From the NCBI GenBank assembly GCA_034670405.1, contig JAXDDX010000091.1:248001-312000 (forward strand): a DNA stretch of 64,000 nucleotides, given 5' to 3'. Under the pieces are notes generated by a model. The model was not told the DNA's origin. It did no database searches and was given only the letters and a program-made list of their open reading frames with translations. Position 1 is the stretch's first letter. Each line of letters opens with the position of its first letter. Below, piece by piece: positions 23,934 through 34,907 of the stretch. The position numbers were made by a program, and so were the translations under genes. This DNA comes from Hoplostethus atlanticus (lineage: Eukaryota > Chordata > Actinopteri > Trachichthyiformes > Trachichthyidae).

Positions 23934-26357
23934 ATGTGCTCTACGAACAGTTCAAACTGGGTGACGTTTGAAGATGAGAGTACACCACTCTCATCTCCTC
24001 AAAAGCCTCTACAGCCACCAGGGCTCATCCAAAGACCAGTGTCCCGTCCCAATGGTCTGAAGTTGGTGCTTCCTCCTGTCAGAGATCCTTCCTGGAGCTT
24101 CAGCAGTTCCCTGGAATCACCTCAAATCCACTCAAGTCTTAATGGAAGTTCCTGTGTGCCATGTAACACTCCCTTTTGCACACCTGTGAGTGGGGTTCCT
24201 ACCATCGCATCCCCATTTCACTTCAGCACATGGGAAAAGAATGACGTCTTCCAGAGCTTCTCCAGCACATCTACCACTTCTGTTCCCTCCCCAGGCCCAG
24301 AGGTCGCCACACAGGCCCTGAATCAAAGCTCAGATGGACCAAGCCCTTTCCCGTCTTTCCAGGGGGGCTCAGGACACTTCAACCCCTTCTGGGAGGGAGC
24401 CGGCCACAGTGCGGATTTGGGAAGCTCCTCCTCAGACTCCGAATCTGACACCAGCCTACCACGTTTCTTTATCCGGACCAAAGACGGCAATGAGCCACCA
24501 CGTGACCAACTCCAGAGCTCCTACTCCTACATTTGCCACAAGCTGGAAGGCCTACGAGCAGAAAAAGACCACGAAGTAGAGACAGAGAGAGATGGGGAGG
24601 GACAGTTAGGTTGCAAAACAGAGCTAAGAACCAGGGTGGCGAGCGAGGGCTCATCACAATTTGTTCCGCGAGGTCTGTTTCGTAGCCAGAAGAGAGATGG
24701 CTGGTCTTTGATGCTCAGGATTCCCGAAAAAAAGAACCGCATGTCCTCTCGACAGTGGGGCCCGATCTATCTGCGCCTTCTGCCAGGAGGTGTGCTGCAG
24801 ATGTACTATGAGAGAGGCCTGGAGAAGCCATTCAAAGAGTTCCAGCTTCTCCCTCACTGTCGGCTCTCAGACCTTAAGCTGGAGAGCTACGGCGAGCCCC
24901 GCAAGATCCTCACAGTCAAGGTGGAGCATTTCTCATACACAGAGAAGAAACGCTACCATCCTAAGTTGGAGGTGACCCATGAGGCAGAGACAGAGCAGCT
25001 GCTCAAGTTTGGCACCACAGAGCATGGCGATATGGAGGACCTTTTAGTCTCCATGGAAGAGGAAATCTTCAGGTTGTGTATGCCCCACCAACCAAGACGG
25101 CATTACGAGGAGCAGGAACTGTCATTGCAGATCACTGATCATATTTGGGTGCAGCTGGATAAGGCTGGGGGAGTCATGGAACGGGCAGCCTTCACACAGA
25201 TTCACTGTCTAGCTTTTCTAAACGGAGAAGGGGATTGTTTTCTGGCACTTAACGATCTGGGGCTGCTCCGCTTTGACTCCAGCTACGGCTCTGAGGAGGG
25301 AAATGAAATCTGGATGGAGATCGCCGACTGCCATTTTCACAAATGCATCAATCAGTTGGAGTTTCAGAGGTCCCGGCTGGTTAAATTCTCACCTCCTGAT
25401 GCTTGCAGGGTAGAGCTGATGCGGTACAAGACAGTGGCGTTGGGTTGCACAGAGCTGCCCTTCTCAGTCAAAGCCGTGGTCACAGTACAAGGAGCCTATG
25501 TGGAACTCCAAGCCTTCCTTAACTTGTCAGCGACCTTCCCTTCCTCCGCAGGGACGTCTGACACACATCCCCTCTGTGAGAACATAGAGATCCGTCTGCC
25601 GGTGCCAGGTGACTGGGTCAAAGTATCACAGACAGTGGCCTTACTGCGCCAGAGGTCACTGAAGGCCCGTATGAACAGAAATGCCTGTCTGGGCTCTGTC
25701 AGCGCTGCAGACTCTCAGCCTGTCATGCAAGTGTCAATTGGCACAGTCAAGTATGAGAATGTATATTCAGCTATCGTCTGGAGGATTGACAGACTGCCTG
25801 CTAAGAACACCGGTAGGAGAAATACATTTGTGAAAGATTAAAATTTGGCATAGCCTTACAAAATAACAGGTCGTACTCTCAGTAGCTTCTTGTGCTAGTG
25901 CTTATCTCAGCTACAGTATGTGTGCCACTTAGTGGTGCAGTATGCTAACTACAAGTGTTGTTTGTTCCATTCTCGGCAGCAGTGGATCATCCCCATTCAT
26001 TTTCCTGCAAGCTAGAGCTGGGATCTGATCAGGAGATCCCAAACGACTGGTACCCATTTGTCACTATGGAATGTGAAATCATGGGGGCGGTTGTGTCACA
26101 GACCAGGATTAAGTCACTGGGCACTGTAAATGACATCCAGCCACAGAAACATGTGACCAGTTGGACACGCTATCATTGTCAGGTAAGATGTAATGACAGA
26201 CGGGCAGATGTTTTCAGTCAGTATTTTGTTAATATCTTATACAATGCATGCATCATCCTAAAAAGTCGCTAACCTAAATCTGTCCTTTTAGGTGGAAATA
26301 GAGAAGAAGTGGATTGAAACAGAATCACAGAGGCAATCTGGCTGTATGACACAGTGA
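23934..26357 (+). CDS. ston1: ston1, stonin-1 endocytic adaptor, 3 coding exons
   Basis: Stonins are clathrin-associated adaptors whose C-terminal mu-homology domain binds cargo. Coding exons are 23934-25812, 25980-26182 and 26292-26357, giving 715 residues (human 735). The first coding exon begins with 5'UTR after an acceptor at 23867-23869. The N-terminus MCSTN..WVTF..E matches human STON1. The N-terminal ~240 residues are Ser/Pro-rich and poorly conserved but include an NPF tripeptide at 150-152. The stonin-homology domain (about 250-385) contains RSQ...GWS.MLRIPEKKN and SSRQWGPI. The mu-homology domain runs from about 391 (YEEQE) to the end, with HFHKC, DACR.ELMR, VQGAYVELQAF and LELGSDQEIP. 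The TGA stop follows CMTQ. The second coding exon has a tandem NAGNAG acceptor. Neighbours ppp1r21 and gtf2a1l fit the conserved block. Non-coding 5' exons could not be located. Confidence 0.95.
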
Positions 26358-29312
26358 TGGCTAAAGAAGTTCTACAGAAGGAGTTATGCCTTTGATCCAA
26401 AACAATTAACCATCGATTGCCAACGTTTAATGCAATGGACATGAATGAGGGTGACAGACTTTGTGCTTGTATCTGGTGTCAATTTCATCTTATTACACAT
26501 AACCCGGTCGTATATCTCATGGAAGTTAACAGATCGTATATCCTTTTACTGAGGCTGACTAGTCTAGACCTATTGAACAGTATAACATGGTCCTTTTGCC
26601 TAGCACTTTACATTTAATAATTGTATTAATTGTAAAATTAACAGTTTATATTAATACATAAGCTTGCATTTGTATCACATGCACTGCCCTCCAGAATGAT
26701 TGTCTTAATAACAATGAGCTAAATGGGCTGTATGAGATAAACAGCTGAAGTAACAAGCAATATTCTATGATCAGAAATTTGAGAAAAAATGATAATGTAA
26801 TATTCAGAGACAGTGAAAACTTTATTTTCAGTGTATATTTTACTTCATTCCTTAATAGACTGGTGACACAATCATTGGCACTGGCCCTTTGTTGCACAGC
26901 CAGTTACATTTCTGTTAATGTTAAGTTTGTAATGATTAGATTTCACGTACTTATTTAGGTATGACCCCCTGCATTGATACTATATTCCTTGTGGCAGCAG
27001 CATGATAGTTTGAGTATTTGTCTTTGCAATCCATTAATCAAACATGTAGTTCATACTATGTTGCAGTAAAAAGCAGATAGATGATTTCACTAGAGATACG
27101 TTATGCTAAACACTTGACAGAGCATCAAAGAATATATGTGATGAGTGTGACTGGCCATTGTTGAAGCAGTTATGCTGCTTGTAAGTGACATTTGACAAGA
27201 ACTTATCAGGTCTTAAATTTACTCTGCAACATTGGGTGCAAATTGTATGTCAGAAACGAGGAACTGAAATTGATTTTCTTATTTATCTTACCATAAAATA
27301 CAGCTCATTACTTGTGTTGCTTACATTTTAATTTAGTTTTTACCGCATTTCTATTCTGGAGGACTGTAATTTTATTTAAACAAAACTTTGAGCCTTTTCC
27401 CTCTATGATTTGCTAGTAGGTTGGGTCAAAACAGAATGGTGAAGCCTCATGGACAACAGGGCCAACACTGATGATTTATATGTATGAGGCAACTGACAGC
27501 AGCAGCTGGCTTAAGCTGGCTATAGTGTATGTGAAGAATTAAACTTGTATGCCTTATATTATTTCTTCATAGATAATCATGAAGAGTTGAAGAAGCTGTC
27601 AAGGTCTCTCACTTACTCACTCACTCACCCACACACATTAACACACAGTTTTTGAAGTAGTAATTGTATTGCTTGTATGTTCTGCTTGTGTGATGCAGGA
27701 ACAACTTGGATCTCTTTGTAAAACTTGATATATTACCAGGATCATGTTCAGTACGTGAACAAGTCAAGTACTTTTGCACTAGAAAGGGGCATTGCTGGCT
27801 GTGTAGTTTATTAAAACCAGCAGGTACCATGGGATACTCTGTACAGACTGAACTCAAAACAAAAACAATTTGTTCTAGCTCAGTTTTGACACCAGTGAGT
27901 GCTGGCTAACTGAAGGGTGTTCAATGATACTAGATATTCCTAATCACATCACATTTTACAGTTATAGCATATTGAAATGCAAAAAATCTAAAATTCAGAT
28001 GCTAAGCTTTAACCACTATCATGAGACATGAGACATGTTGAATGAATGTCATACACAACCAATTATACCTCATCAAGAGTACTGTACATAGATCGGTGTG
28101 CACTGATATTTTCTCTCTGAAAGTCATGTTTCAATACTGTAATGCTCTAGGTACCCTACCCAAAGCCTTGCTTACGGCCCCAAAGACTTGGAGTGGCCCT
28201 GCACATGCAGACATGTCCCACCACCCCCACTTTGTGATCATTCCCTTGGAAAATAATGGTAGATTGTAGTGATGATATGAAAATTCTCTTTTCAACCAAC
28301 TGTTGGCTGAAAGGGAAAGTTGCCTTTCCCTGACTATACTTTAGATAGGGGAGCAGCTGATAATGTTAAACTTACATCTCCTCTTCCTGTTTGCTCTCCA
28401 ATTGGCTTGTAAGGTTTCTGTTCATACGTCTAAAGGTCCTACAGAAGAAAAAGAAGACATCAGATTGGTACAATTGCCCACAATGAGGGATCATTGTGAA
28501 CCAACCCCCCCAAATATAAGCTGTCCAAATACATGAACACACATTCTATGCAGACAATACTGTTGATGTGAGAAAACTCTTCTAACTCTCCCTTTTTTCG
28601 CTTTAACTGCAATATTTTCTGGCAGAAAATAAAGACCCCAAAAAAAAAGGTTTACTGACATTTTCACCAACTGATCAACAACCAGCTCTACCGATGATCA
28701 GCATGTTGAAATATGAAGCCCAGAGACATTTTGAGACATTTTATTGGAAGCTGTGCAAAGTTGCAGTGCTTGGCAACTAGGAGGAGGTTGTAGATTGCTG
28801 GAAGTGGAGAACAGTACAGAGCCTGCACTTTATCCCTGAGGTTGTTTATCTTCTCCTCATCCCTCTCTCTCTCTGGGTGTGGAGGCTGGCCAGCTGAAGG
28901 AGAAGTCAGGATGAGATGAATGGAGAACAGAGAAGGAGCTGAACACCAGCTAAATGCTGGTAAAGTTTGGTAAACTCTGGTAAGCTTTACTACTCAGCTG
29001 GTGTCCATTGACTGATTCTTTTCCATTGCGAGATTTAGATTTGGCTGGAAAAAAACTTCAGTTGCGGTCTTGGTATTTTAATACATTTCTAGCACCGTCT
29101 TAAATCATTGAGAAAAAAACACGGCCTGGAGTGCCGTTTTGCTCCGTTTCCAACCAAACAACACACATGAAGCTGTCATCCGTAACCCCGCCCGGAAGGA
29201 GAGGCTGATTACTTTCACCTGTGTGTTCACGTCCAACTGGCGCATCCAACAAACATTCATGTTAATGTTGATATCCCAGGATATTCTCATCGGTCTGCCT
29301 TTAATTTGAGTA
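26358..29312. other. ston1 3'UTR and ston1-gtf2a1l spacer
   Basis: No coding exon was found. An ATTAAA at 27538-27543 is a possible ston1 polyadenylation signal, which would give a 3'UTR of about 1.2 kb. The remaining 1.7 kb up to the gtf2a1l start codon is unremarkable and presumably includes the gtf2a1l promoter. In mammals ston1 and gtf2a1l also produce a read-through transcript; a spacer this short would allow one here, but nothing in the sequence proves it. Confidence 0.45.
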
Positions 29313-32300
29313 ATGCTGACCAATACAGGCCCTGTGGTAAGCACAGTCTCGTTTTGCTAAAGCAGTTAACTAGTAATATAACGTTTATTCTCTTAGGGGG
29401 TTTTAACTTAACTTTAACTAAATGCGTTCCTGAAAGCACCATGCACAAATGATTTCTATCTACGGCTCGCCCGGTTAGTTGTATTAGTTCCGTGACAATT
29501 TCTCTTGTATGGATGTTAGGTAATTGAATGTGGCCTCTCATATAGCCTCTAAAATATGACCCTTTCTGACTTCTTAAGAGACACTCTTCAAGTCCACACA
29601 AGTACAGTCCACCAAGCAGCATTTTATTTCAATAACATTTCAACTGGAAATTGTTCGCCTGTTATTCTTCCACTGAAACGAATCGTGGTGGGGCGTTAGC
29701 CAGCAGTGTGACTCAATTGCTAAAATTTTAATTTTAGTGAAATAATGTGCTGCTTGGCGTTTTATATGTATGCCGAATGGAAGATAGACTATTGCAGATA
29801 AAGAAAACACACGGAGCAGCGTTTTATTGGGTAGTTTTGCCGATAATCGAGATCACAAGTGACAGATGTTCAAATGGAGTCTGGCGTGCCTTTCTCTTTA
29901 TATAAGAGATGTGCGGACTGGGTGTACATCACTTTATCATATCGTAGTTTGGTTCAAACCAGTCAGCCTTAGGGAGGTCAGTTGGCATGCTACCCACTGA
30001 TTTGTTTTTGTGAACTACGACTGTCAGGCCAAACTGTACCTGTCCATAATTGATGATGTGATTGAGAGTATGCGGGAGCTCTTCTTGGATGAAGGACTGG
30101 AGGACCGCGTCGTTGACGATTTAAGACATGTGAGTTACACATAACACTGATTCAGTTTTTTGAAAAGTAGCTTGGCTCAAATTGTCCAAATGCCAATTAC
30201 AGTAAAGTTGATTTCATTAGATTATGCTCGCAGATTAGTACAAGTACAGGTCAAACAAGTGCAAACTCCATACTAGGTGGATATGATGTCTCTGTATTTA
30301 CAGCTATGGGAGTCAAAGATGATGCAGTCAAAAGCGATGGAAGACTTTAGGAAAAACAATATCAACTCATCCAACTTTGTGCTGCAGCTCCCAGCCAACT
30401 ACAGCCACGTTGATCAAGAAGTCACAGGTAACTGGTGTGGGAAACTACTTTAACTGCGTCTCAATGAAACAGACAAATGTTTAGTTACGTTAAATATTGT
30501 AGCTTGTAGTTTAGTAGCTGCACTGCCTTAAAAGTAGTTCAGCTATATCAAAACTACATAGCTTAAAAATCTCATATCTGAGTGTGTAACACATATAGTC
30601 AAAGACTAACAGACCAGATCTCAATGTGGACAATCATGGTAGACATGGGGGAGAGAAATGTGAGGCGATATCAAAGCTACATTGACAGATAAGTCATAGC
30701 TGTTTATAATGCCAATTTAAACAAATGTTGCAGCTTCAATAATGAATAAAACATTATTTTAGCTGTTAGTTTATTTCCTTGTATTCTCCTTGAATAAACT
30801 TGTATTAAATGTTAAACGTGTGCAGAATGTAGTGGCCTGTATGTGGTTCAACAAATAGTTTGACGATTCCACAACAACGTTTTGTAAATCACTGGTTGGT
30901 TTAGAAAGAGGAGAGGTAGCAGCACATTCTTTTTATATTTGACTACATCCTTTGACTACTTTGTTCCCGTTTCCACACCCAGCCTCAATGGTGATCCCCA
31001 CAACTCAAAATATCCACAGTTTCCCAGTCAAGGCAAGTTTCATCAAGTATTTTCCCTGACTTTATATGGCTCTTGGTACATGAGGCACATTCACCTCATT
31101 TGCCTGACACATGCTCTAATGTGTAGTAACATGACAGGTCAAGAGTGTGGGACAGACAAATGGACTTAACAGTGTAAGATCACATGAGAGACGTCAATGT
31201 TATACTCTTTTTGGGATTTGGACAAGTACATTCAGAAAAGTATTTATAATCAATTAGCCTTATAACAGGATTAATGCAAGTCATACTGTAAGAAATGCAA
31301 ACCTATATTCTTCCTTTGCACAAAATGTTGAATTGCAGAATAGCTCAGAGACTCTTGCTACTTTCTCGCTTCCTGCTGGGTTATCCTACCCTGTGCAAAT
31401 ACCAGCTGGAGTCACTCTGCAAACACCCTCTGGTAAGGCACAACTTACCTATCATAGGCCTAATCAATGTTTTTTGTTTTTTTTAACATTGACTAACATG
31501 TAGAAATATAATTTCACTATCTCCATTTGTCTCATTAAGGTCACCTTTACAAGGTCAATGTTCCAGTGGTGGTCACCCAGGCCCCAGCAGGCCACCAACC
31601 CTTCTCCCAAACCACACAGAAAGTAATTAAGTGGAGACAAGCGCCTGCCCCTCAGCCAGCCATAGTCCCCAACACAATTCCTCCTAAGGAGGTGGCGACA
31701 TGCTCTGTTCCAGCTACTTCTGCCCCTCAGCTGCCAGAGCCAAAGACCCATTTACCCCCAACTCAGGAAAGCCTTCTTCCCCAGCAGCCACAAGCTCCTG
31801 TCGCTGAGGGCCTGCAGCCACAAGGGCCCCAATCTGTGGAGCCAGAGTTGACTCTGGAAGGGAATGAGCCCAGTCCACAACCTGTAGACATGAGTATTGC
31901 CTCATCCTCTTCCAATGAGTTAGACTTAGATTTTCAGATCAGCACTGAGGAGGCTTTGACACAGATGCCAAAGTTGAAGACCAGTGAAATGGAAGATATC
32001 CTGAAAGAAGTAATTGAGGATGAGCGAGATGAGTCCACAATGGCAGGAAATCTAGCTCCTCCAAAGATTCAAAACCAGTCTGAAGCTGTTGGCAAGGTAA
32101 TTTTGAGGATTATTCCCTCCAAGGCAATACCTGAAACAGGGATGTAAAAAGGCCAGGTGTTGAGGTGCTTTTGTGTCACAAATTATCTGACGTTAATTCA
32201 ACTGAAAAGGATTTGCTGTATATGGTAAAGGTGTCATTCATGCCAAAAAGCTTTCTCACGTTGAAGATTATGATTATGGAAAATCTCTTTCCAATGTCAA

Positions 32301-33272
32301 ACCTGAGTCCTGTATTGAACAGCATGATGGACTATTATGCCACCAATCAAGCCAATTCAAGCATGCAGTCTTGAATTAGTCAAAGCATGATTTTCCTGCC
32401 ATAGGTGTTAAGTCCATTATATATTAGCATTGCATAACTAAAATGTTTCTACTTGCAATTTGTGCCAAGCTGGACTACAACTACAGTGAACTGTCAGACA
32501 TTGTGCAGCTGGATGGTCCTGCAGACAACTCAGACATCGAGGAGGAAGAGGGAGTCCCCCTGGAAGAGAATGATTTTCTGGGTATGATTAATGCAGAGGC
32601 CATAAAGGCCCTGCAGGAAGTTGATGGAAGTAGTGATGGCAACAGCATGTCCTCCAGCAGTGACGGCGAAGGAGCAGATGAGCTTGCTAATGTAGTGGAA
32701 GAGGTAAGAGAGAGGAAGAGGAATGTCCAGGACTTTGTCTTAAAGTGAACAATGTCCAGATATAAATCTTCTAAGAGTCAGTTGATGGGACCGTTTTATA
32801 AATGATGGTTTCACAAGTTTCTTGCCAATAAAAGACCTGTGAAAGGAAATCTACAATTGAATTGTTTGAACATTGTTTGACATGTTTTATATTAACAATG
32901 TCACACAGGGTGTTTCTTGCTGGCTACAGTATAAATTTGATTATATGTAACAGATTCTGATGGCTCTTTCTCACAACACTTTCTTTTTAATAGGATCCTC
33001 TGAATTCAGGAGACGATGTGATTGAGCAGGACATTCCAGATCTCTTTGACACAGACAATGTCATTGTTTGCCAGTATGACAAAGTAAGAACTTCTTGGTT
33101 TCCTGTTGACTGTTATGTGTTGGATATTGGTGGTTAATATTTTTTAAATTATTCTCAATTGCAGATCCACCGCAGTAAGAACCGTTGGAAGTTTCATTTG
33201 AAGGACGGCGTGATGTGCTATGGAGGCAGGGACTACGTGTTTTCTAAAGCTATTGGGGAAGCTGAGTGGTAA
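29313..33272 (+). CDS. gtf2a1l: gtf2a1l, TFIIA alpha/beta-like factor (ALF), 9 coding exons
   Basis: ALF is a germ-cell-enriched version of the TFIIA large subunit, which stabilises TBP on promoter DNA. Coding exons: 29313-29336 (MLTNTGPV), 30028-30129, 30304-30427, 30983-31032, 31339-31432, 31540-32096, 32470-32703, 32994-33083, 33165-33272; total 1383 nt, 460 residues (human 478). The alpha N-terminus (residues 9-55, AKLYLSIIDDVIE..., LWESKMMQSKAMEDF) and beta C-terminus (396-460, LFDTDNVIVCQYDKIHRSK to AIGEAEW, TAA stop) are well conserved. The linker is Pro/Gln-rich. SGHLYKVNVP and IPAGVTLQT match ALF, which decides against gtf2a1. A Taspase1-type site QLDG lies at 330-333. Intron 4 appears to use a GC donor. 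The exon 7 acceptor (GCCAAG, 32464-32469) has a weak pyrimidine tract and is the least certain boundary. Confidence 0.92.
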
Positions 33273-34907
33273 TGAGCTTAGTCTGTGATTCTCCTGAGCA
33301 GAGAAATATAAAGGAAAAACACTGTACATTCAGACTCCCACAATGGTGGTATAAGTCTGCTCAAAAGGCAGGCAATTTAGACACTGCTGTGCAAAACCCA
33401 CTGCAATACTTTAGTTTATATTTTCATTAGTTATGTAAAGAAGTTGATGCTGCATACTGCAAGTAATTTAGGATGTTGCAACAAATTACCTGCAGCTTTG
33501 CTTGTGTATCAAATTAAGTTATTTGGAGAAGAAAAGCATTAATTTGTTCCATAATATATTTTCTTGTAGTTTGTTTTATTATTGGAGCCTAACATTATTT
33601 GACCTGAAATGTGTTTTCTCCGGTCATTGTTGCTTTGATGGAAACAAAATATGCTGTTTTCATTTTGATCATGCATGAAATATACTGTAAGCATTCAACC
33701 AATTCCTTTTTTCTTTGTGTGTTACCCAATATAAAGCCTATATATTGCCTATTTATGGTAATGTGTAGAATGGGCCTCACACCAATGGATTCCAGCAGCG
33801 ATGCCTGTTACTCCATTTTATTCTGAATATAGATAGGGTACGAAATAGACAGCCAAACACTGGATAAACACAAAACCAAAAATGAAAAACTGAAAAAGTC
33901 TTTATTCACCACTACTTCACAGAGGTATGATTTGTTGGGACAGCACCAGAATGTGTATTCTAGTTGCCAGCTGACCAGGTTATGTAAACCAGAAACCATT
34001 TGCTGAAATTAAAATTACTGAGCAGGGCAACACTGACCCCAATCTCAAATCCCGGGCTATTCAGCACCTTCCATCCTCGGCATTGTGCTAGATGAAGGCT
34101 ACATTAATTCCTAAGAGGGGCTTGGACAGTATATTTGTATGCACAACTTACACTCATGCCTGGTGTTAAGCAGAATGAGTCTGTTGAGACATGATTTTAG
34201 AAGTTTGCTATGGTAGTCTCGACTAAGTGCCAAAAATCAGTTGAGCAAAAGTATGGTTTCTCTAGCAGAATGTAATTGACCAGAGACAATTTTTTTTAAA
34301 TCATTTTATTACAAAAAATCTTGAACATGAGCATATGTACATTTATTGTAAACCAGACAGCAGCTTTGTTTAACTCCACTGGGTGCCAGTGGCCACTCCC
34401 ACTCCCGTCTATTGAATAGACGGCACCAAGGCTCATCAGCCTCCCCTGAACAGCCTAGATAGACAACCTAAAGACCTGTTTGATCATGTTTACTTCCAAC
34501 ATTGTGTTCAAGATGAAGATCTTGACCCCACTATATGCTTAGAGTGACAGTTATACAGTATTTATTGATCTATAATGAGGTAAAATGCCCTTTTACCTAA
34601 CTTTATCTCAATGACAAATGTATTTAATACTTTTGGATAGTTACACACAAAAACTGACCAGTTTTATCCCATTCCTGTTTCAACCATATTTTCATCACCA
34701 CATCCTTGTGTGCAGCTCCAGTATTTCTTCACTGTCAGGTTTCTGGGTCCTGACTTGAAATTCTGGCCTTGTAAACTAAACCAGATCAAATTTGACGCCT
34801 CCCATGGACAAGACTGCCAGTCTCTTCATCTTGACCTAAGAAATATGAGTAACCAAGAGGACGCATGCTGCCGTCAAGTTCATAGGACAATTAATTTATA
34901 TTGATGG
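33273..34907. other. Convergent 3' regions of gtf2a1l and lhcgr
   Basis: Only 1.6 kb separates the two stop codons. For gtf2a1l the clearest signal found on the + strand is a weak ATTAAA at 34008-34013. For lhcgr, AATAAA on the minus strand occurs at 34561-34566 (3'UTR of about 350 nt) and again at 33901-33906, so the 3'UTRs may overlap. No open frame here looks coding. Confidence 0.5.

Noticed and set aside
31048-31053. The GT donor CAA|GTATTT for gtf2a1l exon 4
   Set aside because: It gives a 64-nt exon and breaks the frame with the following exon; the GC donor at 31033 keeps it.
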